Source of the DNA: Treponema sp.
GTDB lineage: Bacteria; Spirochaetota; Spirochaetia; Treponematales; Treponemataceae
DNA: 64,000 nt
Reading direction: 5' to 3'
Assembly: GCA_017553635.1 (NCBI GenBank)
Contig: JAFZKN010000014.1
Span: 163,849 to 227,848, forward strand
The notes beneath the pieces were generated by a model. The model saw nothing but the letters and a program-made list of their open reading frames with translations, was not told the DNA's origin and ran no database searches. A program made the position numbers and the translations under genes. Of this stretch, positions 9,374-17,505 are shown piece after piece; the first letter of the stretch is position 1; every line of letters begins with the position of its first letter.

Positions 9374-10447
9374 ATGTACAAGCGAGAAATAACCACTGCG
9401 CCGAAGAGGATTATTCAGAACGGAAAGCCTGTTTTCGGCACGTGGAATACATTACCAGAAAAATTAGATATAAGCGGAGTAAGGGCTCCGTATCTTGGAA
9501 TTCCTCTTCCAGCAATGTTTTCTCGTTTTAGAATTCGTGCACGTTTAATTTATACGTTTGATTTCGCTGATTATCTTGGTTCAATTGATCTCTTTGACAA
9601 TAAAATCCTGAATATGGCCGAAATTACACTCTGGAATAAAAAAACAAATCAAAAATATGTTTACAGACGTTTTCTGGGAATCCGTTTAAGACTTATTCCG
9701 CAAAAGCTTAACAGAGCAGTCTGCGTAAGTGCTGCAAAATCCCGGTACATAAGAATTGGCTGGGATCATAGCCAGGACCGTATTTCTATAAAGCTTAAAG
9801 GTAAAGGCGACAGCCTGCGGCCATATATCGACCTTTCATTTATCGGAAGATTTTCTAATCCCGCATCCGGCGAAATAATAAGTGTAAAACCGGCTCCGAC
9901 AATGCGGCGCTGTTCTGCGACATGGTATGCTTTTACTCCGATAAAAGGCAGGTTGAATTTGACTCTAAAAACGGGAGATCTTCTGGAATCCTTTAGGGGT
10001 GACACAGAAGGACTTGGCTTTTTATTTGAAAACAGGGCCTATTATAAGTTCATTACAAGTGGAGCAAATATTACTGCAACAGGAATAGTTGACGGTAAAA
10101 AAATAGGATTCCGTTTTTCGATGACTTCGCTTGATGCGGTGGACACAGATTCTTACAACGATGACATTTTATTTGTTGATGGAGAGACAACTGCAATGCC
10201 ACCGGTAAATATTACGCATCCTTTCGGGCTTGCACAAAAATGGATTATCCAGGATATGGAGAGCATGATAGACCTTACATTTACGCCTAAAAATCTTCTT
10301 ACACGCTCTTTAAATCTTATTGCGGTAAAGACGGACTACTGTACAATTTTCGGGACCATTGACGGAATTTTGCTTGATGGAAAAAGGAATAAAATTGTAC
10401 TTAAAGACTTTCCTGGAATCTTAAAGAGAAGTAAACTTAGATTGTAG
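9374..10447 (+). CDS. DUF2804 family protein
   Basis: The 357-aa protein begins YKREITTAPKRI and contains a long beta-rich body with PTMRRCSATWYAF and SFRGDTEGLG, fitting my recollection of the DUF2804 family, whose role is unknown. The frame is open from a GTG at 9326 that would overlap the ankyrin gene; the ATG at 9374 is preferred because family members start with the REIT-like motif, although no good ribosome site is visible. There is no signal peptide or membrane segment. It may be cotranscribed with the ankyrin gene. Confidence 0.65.
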   Translation: MYKREITTAPKRIIQNGKPVFGTWNTLPEKLDISGVRAPYLGIPLPAMFSRFRIRARLIYTFDFADYLGSIDLFDNKILNMAEITLWNKKTNQKYVYRRFLGIRLRLIPQKLNRAVCVSAAKSRYIRIGWDHSQDRISIKLKGKGDSLRPYIDLSFIGRFSNPASGEIISVKPAPTMRRCSATWYAFTPIKGRLNLTLKTGDLLESFRGDTEGLGFLFENRAYYKFITSGANITATGIVDGKKIGFRFSMTSLDAVDTDSYNDDILFVDGETTAMPPVNITHPFGLAQKWIIQDMESMIDLTFTPKNLLTRSLNLIAVKTDYCTIFGTIDGILLDGKRNKIVLKDFPGILKRSKLRL

Positions 10448-10512
10448 GCGCGGGAGAGGGCAGTTGTAAAATTTTTGTAGATTTCTGCCGATAATGAAGG
10501 AGAGGAAATTTT

Positions 10513-12570
10513 ATGGAAGACGATTACGAATTTAAACCAAAGGCACCGCCAAAAGCAGTTTTTGAACCTGGAACACTCGAACAGACACGAAGGAACATTG
10601 GAGTTTTAGATCCTGAAGAAGCAGCAAAAATGACAAAGGTTTTAGGTGGAGAAATCTTTGTAGAAAAATCAGTTCCAATCGATTATTCAAAATTGCCGAA
10701 AAAAGCAATTACTCACAGAAGTCATTCTCGTGCAACCGGACAGACAAGTTCCTCATATTCTTCACCATCAAATTCTTCATCGTCAACATCTACATCATCG
10801 TCTAAAACAACGGAAGCAGCTAAGCCAGCACCAAAGAAAGCAAAACGAGTTGCCGATCTTCCTGTAATTTCTGCAAAAGATAATCAGATGATTGACAGAC
10901 TTATGATGTCGAGCGAATACAATATCAAAAAGAATTATGGATTTTTAAATTTCCTGCGTCCCCTTATGAAAGACGGAACAGAAAAAGTAATTCCAGAATT
11001 TGTAGAAATTAACTGTAAGAATCATATTGATCACATCCAGAATTTTATTACTGTCATAAAAACAATGATTCAAAATTCGCCGGATACTTACAAAGCAAAA
11101 ATATCAAATGAAACAGAAATGAAGTTTCGTTTTTTGAGAAAAGTTGCAACATGGAATACACGCGATATAAAACTTGCTTACGTTGAATTTGAAAACGCGA
11201 CTAAGACAACAATTCTTGTAAGCGAACTTGTTCCATTTGTAAAGGCAATCTATAAACAGGTGATGACAGTTTATTATCTTGGTGATGCTGTAATAACACA
11301 GATAATAAAAGATATTTTTAATGATATAACAAAATATCCGAAAGCAAATAAAGAAAAATTTCAGATGCTTTCGCGCGAAGCAATAAGCGAATGGGTTTAT
11401 ATCCATGGACAGTGCTCTGCAGGACTTTATCCGCTTTTGATGAGAATGTGTGGAACTCCATTCTGTTATTATCCGAAATTCTTTACTCAGGAATTGAATA
11501 CGATTTTAAATTTTGTCGGACTTAAAAAATTTGACATCCTTCTTCCTGAAAAAAAGAAATCTGCAGAAGAAATTGCAGCAGAAAGAAAAAAGATAGAAGA
11601 TGAAAAAAAGGCAAAAGAAGCTGCAGCAAAACCTGTTGAAGAAAAAACAGAAATGGTAAAGACAGGACTTAGACTTCTTGATCAGCTTTTCCCTAAAGCA
11701 GGATTTCTTGATATTGAAAACTTTCCTGATCTTTATCCATACTTTGAACCGCTTTATGAACTTGGAGAACCATTCTTATATCTTTCTCCAAATAACCCGA
11801 TGCAGATTACAATTGTACTTATTAAAATTCTCGAAGACTTCTTTACTGCATGTCACAACATTAAATTTAATGTAGAAGCAAATCCTCTTCTTGCAGATAA
11901 GAGAGATTCTGTTCCAAATGCAATTAATGAATGGCCGGTTTACAGGGAAGACAACTTTAATAAAAAATATTCAGAGGATTTAAAAATTCTCGTTAATCAG
12001 ACATATACTCAACCAAATTTCCCGAGTTCGCAGTTAGGAAAAAAATCAATTACAAATATCTACTGGCAGACAAAATATCTTTTCTTACCGAACTTTACAT
12101 TCGAACAGCTTTTGCTTGAACGCCCTGTAAACGACAACAAGTATACACTGCTTTCGACACGGGTTGCTTATCTTCTTTCTGGATTTTCTGATTTATCACG
12201 TCAGGTGGGACTTGTTGATCCTCCAAATGGAAAGGTAAACGGAATAAATAACCCATGGGAATGTTATCATTTTGATATTGAAACACCTGTTTCTAAGCGT
12301 CTTGATGTTTTATTGAACGCAAAGCAGAGAACAAATAATGTAACTGCAACAAATGCTAACTTAATAAAATACATTACCTGTGTTATTGCTGTATTGAACT
12401 GGTGGATTAACGCAAAGTCAAGTCCTGCATATAAGGCAGATCCTAGAAAAATTTTCAGAGTTTCAGAGACAGATGGAACACCGTTGTTCTCTGTTCCAAA
12501 ACTCGACAGTCAGGATAAGCTTTTTGCAGAAGCGGTAAAAGAGGCTTATCAGAAAAAAGCGAAGAAATAA
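10513..12570 (+). CDS. Large hypothetical protein with Ser-rich linker
   Basis: I do not recognise this 685-aa protein. It has a charged, proline-containing N-terminus (1-60), a serine/threonine-rich low-complexity linker (about 72-105), then a long mainly helical body. A second charged coiled segment rich in K, E and A lies at about 350-385 (KKKSAEEIAAERKKIEDEKK). There is no signal peptide, membrane segment or nucleotide-binding motif, so it is probably cytoplasmic. A strong ribosome site (AAGGAGAGG) precedes the ATG and the codon use is ordinary, which supports a real, probably well-translated gene. It is followed by a strong terminator, so it may end a transcript that begins upstream. Confidence 0.8.
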   Translation: MEDDYEFKPKAPPKAVFEPGTLEQTRRNIGVLDPEEAAKMTKVLGGEIFVEKSVPIDYSKLPKKAITHRSHSRATGQTSSSYSSPSNSSSSTSTSSSKTTEAAKPAPKKAKRVADLPVISAKDNQMIDRLMMSSEYNIKKNYGFLNFLRPLMKDGTEKVIPEFVEINCKNHIDHIQNFITVIKTMIQNSPDTYKAKISNETEMKFRFLRKVATWNTRDIKLAYVEFENATKTTILVSELVPFVKAIYKQVMTVYYLGDAVITQIIKDIFNDITKYPKANKEKFQMLSREAISEWVYIHGQCSAGLYPLLMRMCGTPFCYYPKFFTQELNTILNFVGLKKFDILLPEKKKSAEEIAAERKKIEDEKKAKEAAAKPVEEKTEMVKTGLRLLDQLFPKAGFLDIENFPDLYPYFEPLYELGEPFLYLSPNNPMQITIVLIKILEDFFTACHNIKFNVEANPLLADKRDSVPNAINEWPVYREDNFNKKYSEDLKILVNQTYTQPNFPSSQLGKKSITNIYWQTKYLFLPNFTFEQLLLERPVNDNKYTLLSTRVAYLLSGFSDLSRQVGLVDPPNGKVNGINNPWECYHFDIETPVSKRLDVLLNAKQRTNNVTATNANLIKYITCVIAVLNWWINAKSSPAYKADPRKIFRVSETDGTPLFSVPKLDSQDKLFAEAVKEAYQKKAKK

Positions 12571-12600
12571 GAAAAACTGAATATACTTTTGTAGGAATAA

Positions 12601-12634
12601 AAAAAACACACGAAGATGGCTTCGTGTGTTTTTT
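12601..12634. terminator. Bidirectional rho-independent terminator
   Basis: A perfect 14-bp stem, with ACACACGAA in its 5' arm, a GATGGC loop and A/T runs on both sides, lies between the convergent 685-aa gene and the gltA-like gene. Confidence 0.92.
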
Positions 12635-12654
12635 GTTATAATTATCTTTCCTGT

Positions 12655-14154
12655 TTATTTAGCAAGATATTCGTTAATTGCGGCTGCGGCTTTTCTTCCT
12701 TCGCCCATGGCAAGGATTACTGTTGCAGCACCTAATACGATGTCACCACCTGCCCAAACCTTTGCGTGGCTTGTTGCCTGTTTTTCGTCAACAATGATGT
12801 GACCCTTTGCATCCGCGTTAAGGCCCGGAGTTGTTTTAATGAGAAGCGGGTTAGAACCGTTTCCTAAAGCAACAATCATTGCATCACATTCGATGTCGTG
12901 TTCACTTCCTTTGATTGCAACAGGTGAACGGCGGCCAGAAGCATCCGGTTCTCCAAGCTCATAACTTAAGCAGCGTACGCCGACAACTTTTCCTTCTTCG
13001 TTACCAAGAACTTCTACAGGGTTTTCGAGGAATCTAAAGTTAACGCCTTCTTCTTCTGCGTGAGCAATTTCTTCGATACGTGCAGGCATTTCATTTCTTG
13101 TACGGCGGTAAATGATGTCTACCTGTTCTGCGCCAAGGCGGAATGCCATACGTGCAGCATCCATTGCAACGTTTCCGGCACCACATACTACAACGTGTTT
13201 TGCATCGTAGATTGGAGTGTCTGCATGTTCTTTGTCATAACCTTTCATGAGGTTTGCGCGTGTTAAATATTCGTTTGCACTGAATACACCGATTAAATTT
13301 TCGCCCGGAATATTCATGAATTTTGGAAGACCTGCACCTGTTCCGACAAATGCTGCGTCAAATCCGCGTTCACTTAAAATCTGATCGAGAGTATTTGTTC
13401 TTCCTACGAGGAAGTTAAGTTCAAACTTAACGCCCATCTTTTTAAGGTTTTCTACTTCATTCTGAACAATAGCTTTTGGAAGACGGAATTCTGGAATTCC
13501 ATACATCATTACACCGCCGGCTTTGTGGAATGCTTCGAAAACTGTAACGTCGTGTCCGGCTCTTGCGCAGTCTGCAGCAACTGTAAGACCTGCAGGACCA
13601 GAACCGATGATTGCAACTTTCTTTCCAGACTTGTTGGAAATCTCTGGCATTGTAACCTGATTGTTTTCTCTTTCCCAGTCTGCAACAAAGCGTTCAAGAC
13701 GTCCGATAGAAACTGCTTTTTCTGCACTCTTGTATGTTTTACCAACAGTACACTGTCCCTGACACTGTTTTTCCTGAGGACAGACGCGTCCGCAGATTGC
13801 AGGAAGTAAGCTTGTCTGTTTAATTATATCAACGGCCTTTTTAAATTCACCTTTTGCAATTTCTGCTATGAACTGTGGAATCTGAACGTTAACCGGACAT
13901 CCAGATACACAAGGCATGTTCTTACACTGAAGACATCTGTTTGCTTCTACGACAGCCATTTCTGCTGTGTAACCTGTGCAGACTTCTGACATGAGTCTTG
14001 CACGAGTTTTTGGTTCCTGTGCAGGCATTTCCTGCTGAGGAATTGCCATTCTGTCTTTTGGTGTTAAACTTGAATCTTTAATTTTTCCGATAAGGTTATC
14101 ATATTCTGCTTTGGCTTTTGCCTGAAGCTGTTCTCTAGAAATATGTTCTGCCAT
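12655..14154 (-). CDS. gltA: NADPH-dependent glutamate synthase small-subunit-like flavoprotein (SudA/NfnB type)
   Basis: This 499-aa flavoprotein is of the GltD/SudA/NfnB family. The N-terminal cysteine-rich region (CLQCKNMPCVSGCPVNV, then CGRVCPQEKQCQGQC) would hold two 4Fe-4S clusters. GSGPAGLTVAADCARAGHDV is the FAD dinucleotide-binding motif and VVCGAGNVAMDAARMAFRLG the NADPH site; the C-terminal AGGDIVLGAATVILAMGEG is typical. The ATG at 14154 follows AGGA at good spacing, so it is preferred to the GTG 12 bp upstream. It is 14 bp after the SudB-like gene. As a pair these enzymes act as NADH/NADPH:ferredoxin transhydrogenase (NfnAB) or sulfide dehydrogenase; the ferredoxin-linked iorAB nearby fits the former by inference. 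Confidence 0.9.
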   Translation of the reverse strand: MAEHISREQLQAKAKAEYDNLIGKIKDSSLTPKDRMAIPQQEMPAQEPKTRARLMSEVCTGYTAEMAVVEANRCLQCKNMPCVSGCPVNVQIPQFIAEIAKGEFKKAVDIIKQTSLLPAICGRVCPQEKQCQGQCTVGKTYKSAEKAVSIGRLERFVADWERENNQVTMPEISNKSGKKVAIIGSGPAGLTVAADCARAGHDVTVFEAFHKAGGVMMYGIPEFRLPKAIVQNEVENLKKMGVKFELNFLVGRTNTLDQILSERGFDAAFVGTGAGLPKFMNIPGENLIGVFSANEYLTRANLMKGYDKEHADTPIYDAKHVVVCGAGNVAMDAARMAFRLGAEQVDIIYRRTRNEMPARIEEIAHAEEEGVNFRFLENPVEVLGNEEGKVVGVRCLSYELGEPDASGRRSPVAIKGSEHDIECDAMIVALGNGSNPLLIKTTPGLNADAKGHIIVDEKQATSHAKVWAGGDIVLGAATVILAMGEGRKAAAAINEYLAK

Positions 14155-14168
14155 TTTGATCCTCACTA

Positions 14169-15023
14169 TTATTTTGCAAGAGCATCGGCCTGAGCCTGCA
14201 TCTTACACTTGTGTAAATCTTCCTGTTCACGGCTCTTGAATGATTTCATTCTCATCATCATGTTGTCCCAGTCTACTTTTGAACCGTCAAATTCCGGACC
14301 ATCTACACAAACGAATTTTGTTTCGCCACCAACAGAAACGCGGCAGCCACCACACATTCCAGTTCCGTCGATCATGATTGTGTTTAATGAAACAGTTGTC
14401 GGAACTTTAAATGGTTCAGTTGTCTTGCATACGAATTTCATCATGATAGGTGGACCGATTGCAATTACTTCTGCAGGAGGAGTCTGTGATTCACACATTT
14501 CCTGAACTGGAATTGTTGCAACACCTTTTCTTCCTTCTGAACCGTCGTCGGTCATGATGATAACTTCATCTGCGATTTTTTTCATTTCGTCAACGAAAAT
14601 CAAAAGGTCTTTTGTTCTTGCTGCGATTACAACTATTACTTTGTTGCCGATTGCCTTGTGTGCCTGTACGATTGGATGACACGGCGCTACACCGATTCCG
14701 CCACCAACAATAACAACAGGGGCATCGTGCTTTTCTACGATAGAAGGGTTTCCGAGTGGTCCGAGAACTGCTGCAAGGCAATCTCCCGGTTTCTTTTTTG
14801 AAAGTTTTAAAGTTGTTGCGCCGACTGCCTGGAATACGATAGCAATCCATCCTTCTTCTGCACTAGCATCTGCAATTGTGAGTGGAATGCGCTCGCCATA
14901 GTCTACGTCAAGCTGAATTAAAAGAAACTGACCTGCTTTGCGATTGCGGGCAATATCAGGGGCTTCAAACTTAATGTAAAAAACATCATTAGAAAGCTGT
15001 TTAGTTTCGAGAATTTTAAACAT
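14169..15023 (-). CDS. Sulfide dehydrogenase/ferredoxin-NADP reductase-like FAD/NAD-binding subunit (SudB/NfnA type)
   Basis: The 284-aa protein has the fold order of the dihydroorotate dehydrogenase electron-transfer subunit family. There is an FAD-binding beta barrel (KAGQFLLIQLDVDYGERIPLTI), an NAD-binding domain (VIVGGGIGVAPCHPIVQ near residue 107) and a C-terminal 2Fe-2S cluster motif (GTGMCGGCRVSV followed by a later cysteine in KFVCVDGP). A strong AGGAGG precedes the ATG. It is the first gene of a two-gene operon with the gltA-like subunit and provides the NAD(H)-linked half of the complex. Confidence 0.9.
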   Translation of the reverse strand: MFKILETKQLSNDVFYIKFEAPDIARNRKAGQFLLIQLDVDYGERIPLTIADASAEEGWIAIVFQAVGATTLKLSKKKPGDCLAAVLGPLGNPSIVEKHDAPVVIVGGGIGVAPCHPIVQAHKAIGNKVIVVIAARTKDLLIFVDEMKKIADEVIIMTDDGSEGRKGVATIPVQEMCESQTPPAEVIAIGPPIMMKFVCKTTEPFKVPTTVSLNTIMIDGTGMCGGCRVSVGGETKFVCVDGPEFDGSKVDWDNMMMRMKSFKSREQEDLHKCKMQAQADALAK

Positions 15024-15047
15024 GACTTTCCTCCTAAAAGAAAATTA

Positions 15048-15063
15048 TTACACAAAAGTGTAA
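15048..15063. promoter_or_regulatory. Palindromic site upstream of sudB-like gene
   Basis: TTACAC-AAAA-GTGTAA is a perfect 6-bp-arm palindrome 25 bp ahead of the minus-strand ATG, close to where the 5' untranslated region or promoter should lie. A redox regulator site is possible; nothing else supports it. I see no gene in the 195-bp gap. Confidence 0.4.
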
Positions 15064-15177
15064 AATTAAGGGCCAGTGTTTTTCCAGCAACTTAAACTTT
15101 AATAAAAATAATGCGCTGTACTGCAGACAGTGCAATGCAACGCAATTTTCTATATATAATAGCAATTTTTTTCTATC

Positions 15178-15206
15178 TTGACAATTAGTGTGTAAATCGT
15201 TATATT
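15178..15206 (+). promoter_or_regulatory. Promoter of the initiator tRNA gene
   Basis: TTGACA at 15178-15183, a 17-bp spacer and TATATT at 15201-15206, ending 12 bp before the first tRNA base. Near-consensus sigma-70 promoter. Confidence 0.85.
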
Positions 15207-15218
15207 ATCACAACACGA

Positions 15219-15291
15219 CGCGGGGTAGAGCAGCTGGCAGCTCGTCGGGCTCATAACCCGGAGGCCGCAGGTTCGAGTCCTGCCCCCGCTA
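15219..15291 (+). tRNA. tRNA-fMet (CAT anticodon)
   Basis: The cloverleaf can be drawn by eye. The D stem is GAGC/GCTC, the anticodon loop is CTCATAA flanked by three G:C pairs (GGG/CCC), and the T arm is GCAGG-TTCGAGT-CCTGC. The first base C faces T72, so the top acceptor pair is unpaired; this and the three G:C pairs are initiator hallmarks. CCA is not encoded. The tRNA 3' end is reused as a repeated sequence downstream. Confidence 0.93.
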
Positions 15292-15295
15292 TATG

Positions 15296-15327
15296 AAAGC
15301 ACTTGGAGATTTCCGAGTGCTTTTTTG
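15296..15327 (+). terminator. tRNA terminator
   Basis: AAAGCACTTGG and CCGAGTGCTTT pair around an AGATTT loop and are followed by a T run, 4 bp after the tRNA. An identical copy lies at 15688-15719. Confidence 0.85.
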
Positions 15328-15425
15328 TTTAACGAATAATTCTAGAAAACTCTGAACAGGACTCGAAACGAAGTGAGCGCGCCGTCAGGCGAAAAGCCGC
15401 CATGGATGGTGGCGTCAGCGAACGC

Positions 15426-15686
15426 AGGCGGGGGTGAAAAGCGCAGACAGGGAGGTCGCAGCTTGTAACTCCGAGTCCTGCCCCCGCTATACATGAAAAA
15501 AGAGCTTTCCCAAACGGAAGGCTCTTTTTTTATGTTAAGAGGATGTAAGGACTCGTTCCGGAACGAACGCCGAACGAATAGTGAGGAAAAGGCGACACGA
15601 TGTCGCCGGCAGTGAGAGGAGGCGGGGGTGAAAAGCGCAGACAGGGAAGTCGCAGCTTGAAACCCCGAGTCCTACCCCCGCTATAC
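15426..15686. repeat. 67-bp tRNA-like direct repeats
   Basis: Copies at 15426-15492 and 15620-15686 differ at about four positions. Each begins with GCGGGGG and ends with CCCCCGC, so the ends can pair like an acceptor stem. The T-arm part has an insertion between GCAG and CCGAGTCC compared with the real tRNA. They are probably tRNA-derived scars rather than functional tRNAs. Confidence 0.7.
15496..15531 (+). terminator. Rho-independent terminator between repeat copies
   Basis: AAAAAAGAGC and GGCTCTTTTTT form the stem, extended internally by TCC/GGA, with a T run. It follows the first tRNA-like repeat. Confidence 0.7.
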
Positions 15687-15824
15687 GAAAGCACTTGGAG
15701 ATTTCCGAGTGCTTTTTTGTTTAACGAATAATTCTAGAAAACTCTGAACAGGACTCGTTCCGGAACGAACGCCGAACGGTTCTACAACTCAAGTAAATTA
15801 TTACAAAAACTCTAAAATCTATGC

Positions 15825-15830
15825 TATAAT
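15825..15830 (+). promoter_or_regulatory. Extended -10 of hsdM1; likely leaderless transcript
   Basis: TGC-TATAAT ends six bases before the hsdM1 ATG and no ribosome-binding sequence is present. A transcript starting seven bases after the -10 would begin at the ATG. Confidence 0.6.
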
Positions 15831-15836
15831 CAATCC

Positions 15837-17357
15837 ATGGCTAAAACAAAAACGTCTAAAAACAGTACAGCCACCATCGGCTTTGAACAGCAGATTTGGG
15901 ATGCAGCCTGCGAACTTTGGGGACACATCCCGGCTGCAGATTACCGCAAAATCTTTACAGGACTTATCTTCTTAAAATACATTTCAACCGCATTCGAAAA
16001 GAAATATAACGAACTCGTAGAAGAAGGAGACGGCTTTGAAGACGATCCCGACGCATACGAATCAGAAAACATCTTCTTTGTTCCACCAGAAGCGCGCTGG
16101 TCAGAAATTGCAAAAGCTGCCCACACCCCGGAAATCGGAACAATCTTAGACAAAGCCATGCTCGCCATAGAAGCCGACAACAAAAGCTTAAAAGGCGTCC
16201 TTCCAAAAAACTATGCCAGCCCGGAATTAGATAAACGAGTCCTTGGAAACGTAGTAGACGTATTCACCAACATGGATATGAGCGACACTGAAGCAAGTAA
16301 AGACCTGCTCGGCCGCACCTACGAATACTGCATCGCACAGTTTGCAAGCTACGAAGGAGTAAAAGGCGGTGAATTCTACACCCCGGCCAGCGTAGTAAAA
16401 ACAATCGTAAGCATCTTAAAGCCAACAGAAGGCAAACGCGTATACGACCCATGCTGTGGCTCAGGCGGAATGTTCGTGCAGTCAGTAAAGTTCATACAGG
16501 AACACGCCGGAAACAGAAGCAACATTTCCGTATTCGGACAGGAAGCCAATGCCGACACCTGGAAAATGGCCAAAATGAACATGGCAATCCGCGGAATCGA
16601 CGCAAACTTTGGCGAACATCACGAAGACACCTTCTTCCACGACCTGCATGCAAACCAGAAGTTCGACTTCATCATGGCAAATCCACCGTTCAATCTTTCC
16701 AACTGGGGTCAGGACAAATTACAGAATGACCCTCGCTGGGCATACGGACTTCCACCGGCAGGCAACGCCAACTACGCCTGGATTGAACACATGATTTATC
16801 ACCTTGCACCAAACGGAAAAATCGGTCTTGTCCTTGCAAACGGCGCACTCAGCACCCAGACAAGCGGCGAAGGAGAAATCCGCAAAAAGATAATCGAAGC
16901 AGATTTAATAGAAGGAATCGTAGCCCTGCCAACCCAGCTTTTCTACAGCGTAACAATTCCGGTAACCCTCTGGTTCATCACCCGCGGCAAAAAGCAGACA
17001 GGCAAAACCCTCTTCATAGACGCCCGCAACATGGGCCACATGGTAGACCGCAAGCACCGCGACTTTTCCGAAGAAGACATCACCCGCTTAGCCGACACCT
17101 TCACCGCATTCCAGAACGGCACCCTCCAGGACCAGAAAGGCTTCTGCGCCACCGTCACCACAAAAGACATCGCCGCCCAGGACTACATCCTAACCCCAGG
17201 CCGCTACGTCGGAATCGAAGAAGGTCCCGCAGACGACGAACCCTTCGAAGACAAAATGAAACGTCTTACAACCGAACTCGGCACAATGTTCGCAAAAAGC
17301 CACGACCTCGAAGAGCAGATAAAGAAAAACCTGGAAGGCATTGGGTTTAAGATATAG
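15837..17357 (+). CDS. hsdM: Type I restriction-modification DNA methyltransferase, system 1
   Basis: HsdM (506 aa) methylates adenine N6 in the type I recognition site as part of an M2S complex and, with HsdR, the restriction enzyme. An N-terminal HsdM helical domain is followed by GEFYTPASVV (about 179), the S-adenosylmethionine motif DPCCGSGGMF (about 204) and the catalytic NPPF (about 281). Length fits type IC-like enzymes. The gene is visibly richer in G and C and in C-ending codons than hsdS and the following genes, suggesting a different origin. hsdS1 starts 148 bp on; the matching hsdR is probably the one at 29250. Confidence 0.93.
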   Translation: MAKTKTSKNSTATIGFEQQIWDAACELWGHIPAADYRKIFTGLIFLKYISTAFEKKYNELVEEGDGFEDDPDAYESENIFFVPPEARWSEIAKAAHTPEIGTILDKAMLAIEADNKSLKGVLPKNYASPELDKRVLGNVVDVFTNMDMSDTEASKDLLGRTYEYCIAQFASYEGVKGGEFYTPASVVKTIVSILKPTEGKRVYDPCCGSGGMFVQSVKFIQEHAGNRSNISVFGQEANADTWKMAKMNMAIRGIDANFGEHHEDTFFHDLHANQKFDFIMANPPFNLSNWGQDKLQNDPRWAYGLPPAGNANYAWIEHMIYHLAPNGKIGLVLANGALSTQTSGEGEIRKKIIEADLIEGIVALPTQLFYSVTIPVTLWFITRGKKQTGKTLFIDARNMGHMVDRKHRDFSEEDITRLADTFTAFQNGTLQDQKGFCATVTTKDIAAQDYILTPGRYVGIEEGPADDEPFEDKMKRLTTELGTMFAKSHDLEEQIKKNLEGIGFKI

Positions 17358-17362
17358 GAGGG

Positions 17363-17495
17363 GGAAGTCTCCCCCTGCGCCCGCACTTCGTTGCGTGCTA
17401 CCCTCTCACCTAGGGGCACAGCCCCTAAAACCCGGTAGCTCGCAGGTGGGCATTAGAAATAGTTTAACCGTCATTCCGAACTTGTTTCGGAATCA
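17363..17495. repeat. Intergenic palindromic repeats between hsdM1 and hsdS1
   Basis: The gap contains GGGGGAAGTCTCCCCC, a hairpin at about 17361-17377, and CATTCCGAACTTGTTTCGGAATC at about 17472-17494 whose ends pair (TTCCGAA/TTCGGAA). It resembles REP-type intergenic repeats; I see no gene in it. Confidence 0.5.
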
Positions 17496-17505
17496 AAGGA
17501 AATAT

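Larger units (their letters stand above)
15274..15685. repeat. Triplicated tRNA 3'-end core (possible attachment sites)
   Basis: The 20-bp sequence CGAGTCCTGCCCCCGCTATA, the end of the tRNA gene, occurs at 15274-15293 (in the tRNA), at 15472-15491 (identical) and at 15666-15685 (one change). Tyrosine-recombinase elements that insert into tRNA genes leave such copies. No integrase gene is present in the window. Confidence 0.7.
15295..15757. repeat. 71-bp exact direct repeat including the tRNA terminator
   Basis: The stretch at 15295-15365 recurs without change at 15687-15757, including the terminator hairpin and the following AACGAATAATTCTAG. Together with the tRNA-like repeats it fills most of the 545-bp gap between the tRNA gene and hsdM; the gap holds no gene. 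Confidence 0.85.

Noticed and set aside
15426..15492. Second functional tRNA gene
   Set aside because: The acceptor ends pair, but no D arm or anticodon arm can be drawn and the T loop has an insertion.
15426..15686. Regularly spaced repeats that might be a CRISPR array
   Set aside because: There are only two long copies, the repeats contain tRNA 3'-end sequence and are accompanied by terminators, and there are no cas genes.
17341..17505. N-terminal extension of hsdS1
   Set aside because: It translates palindromic intergenic repeats, and the ATG at 17506 has a good ribosome site and fits the family start.
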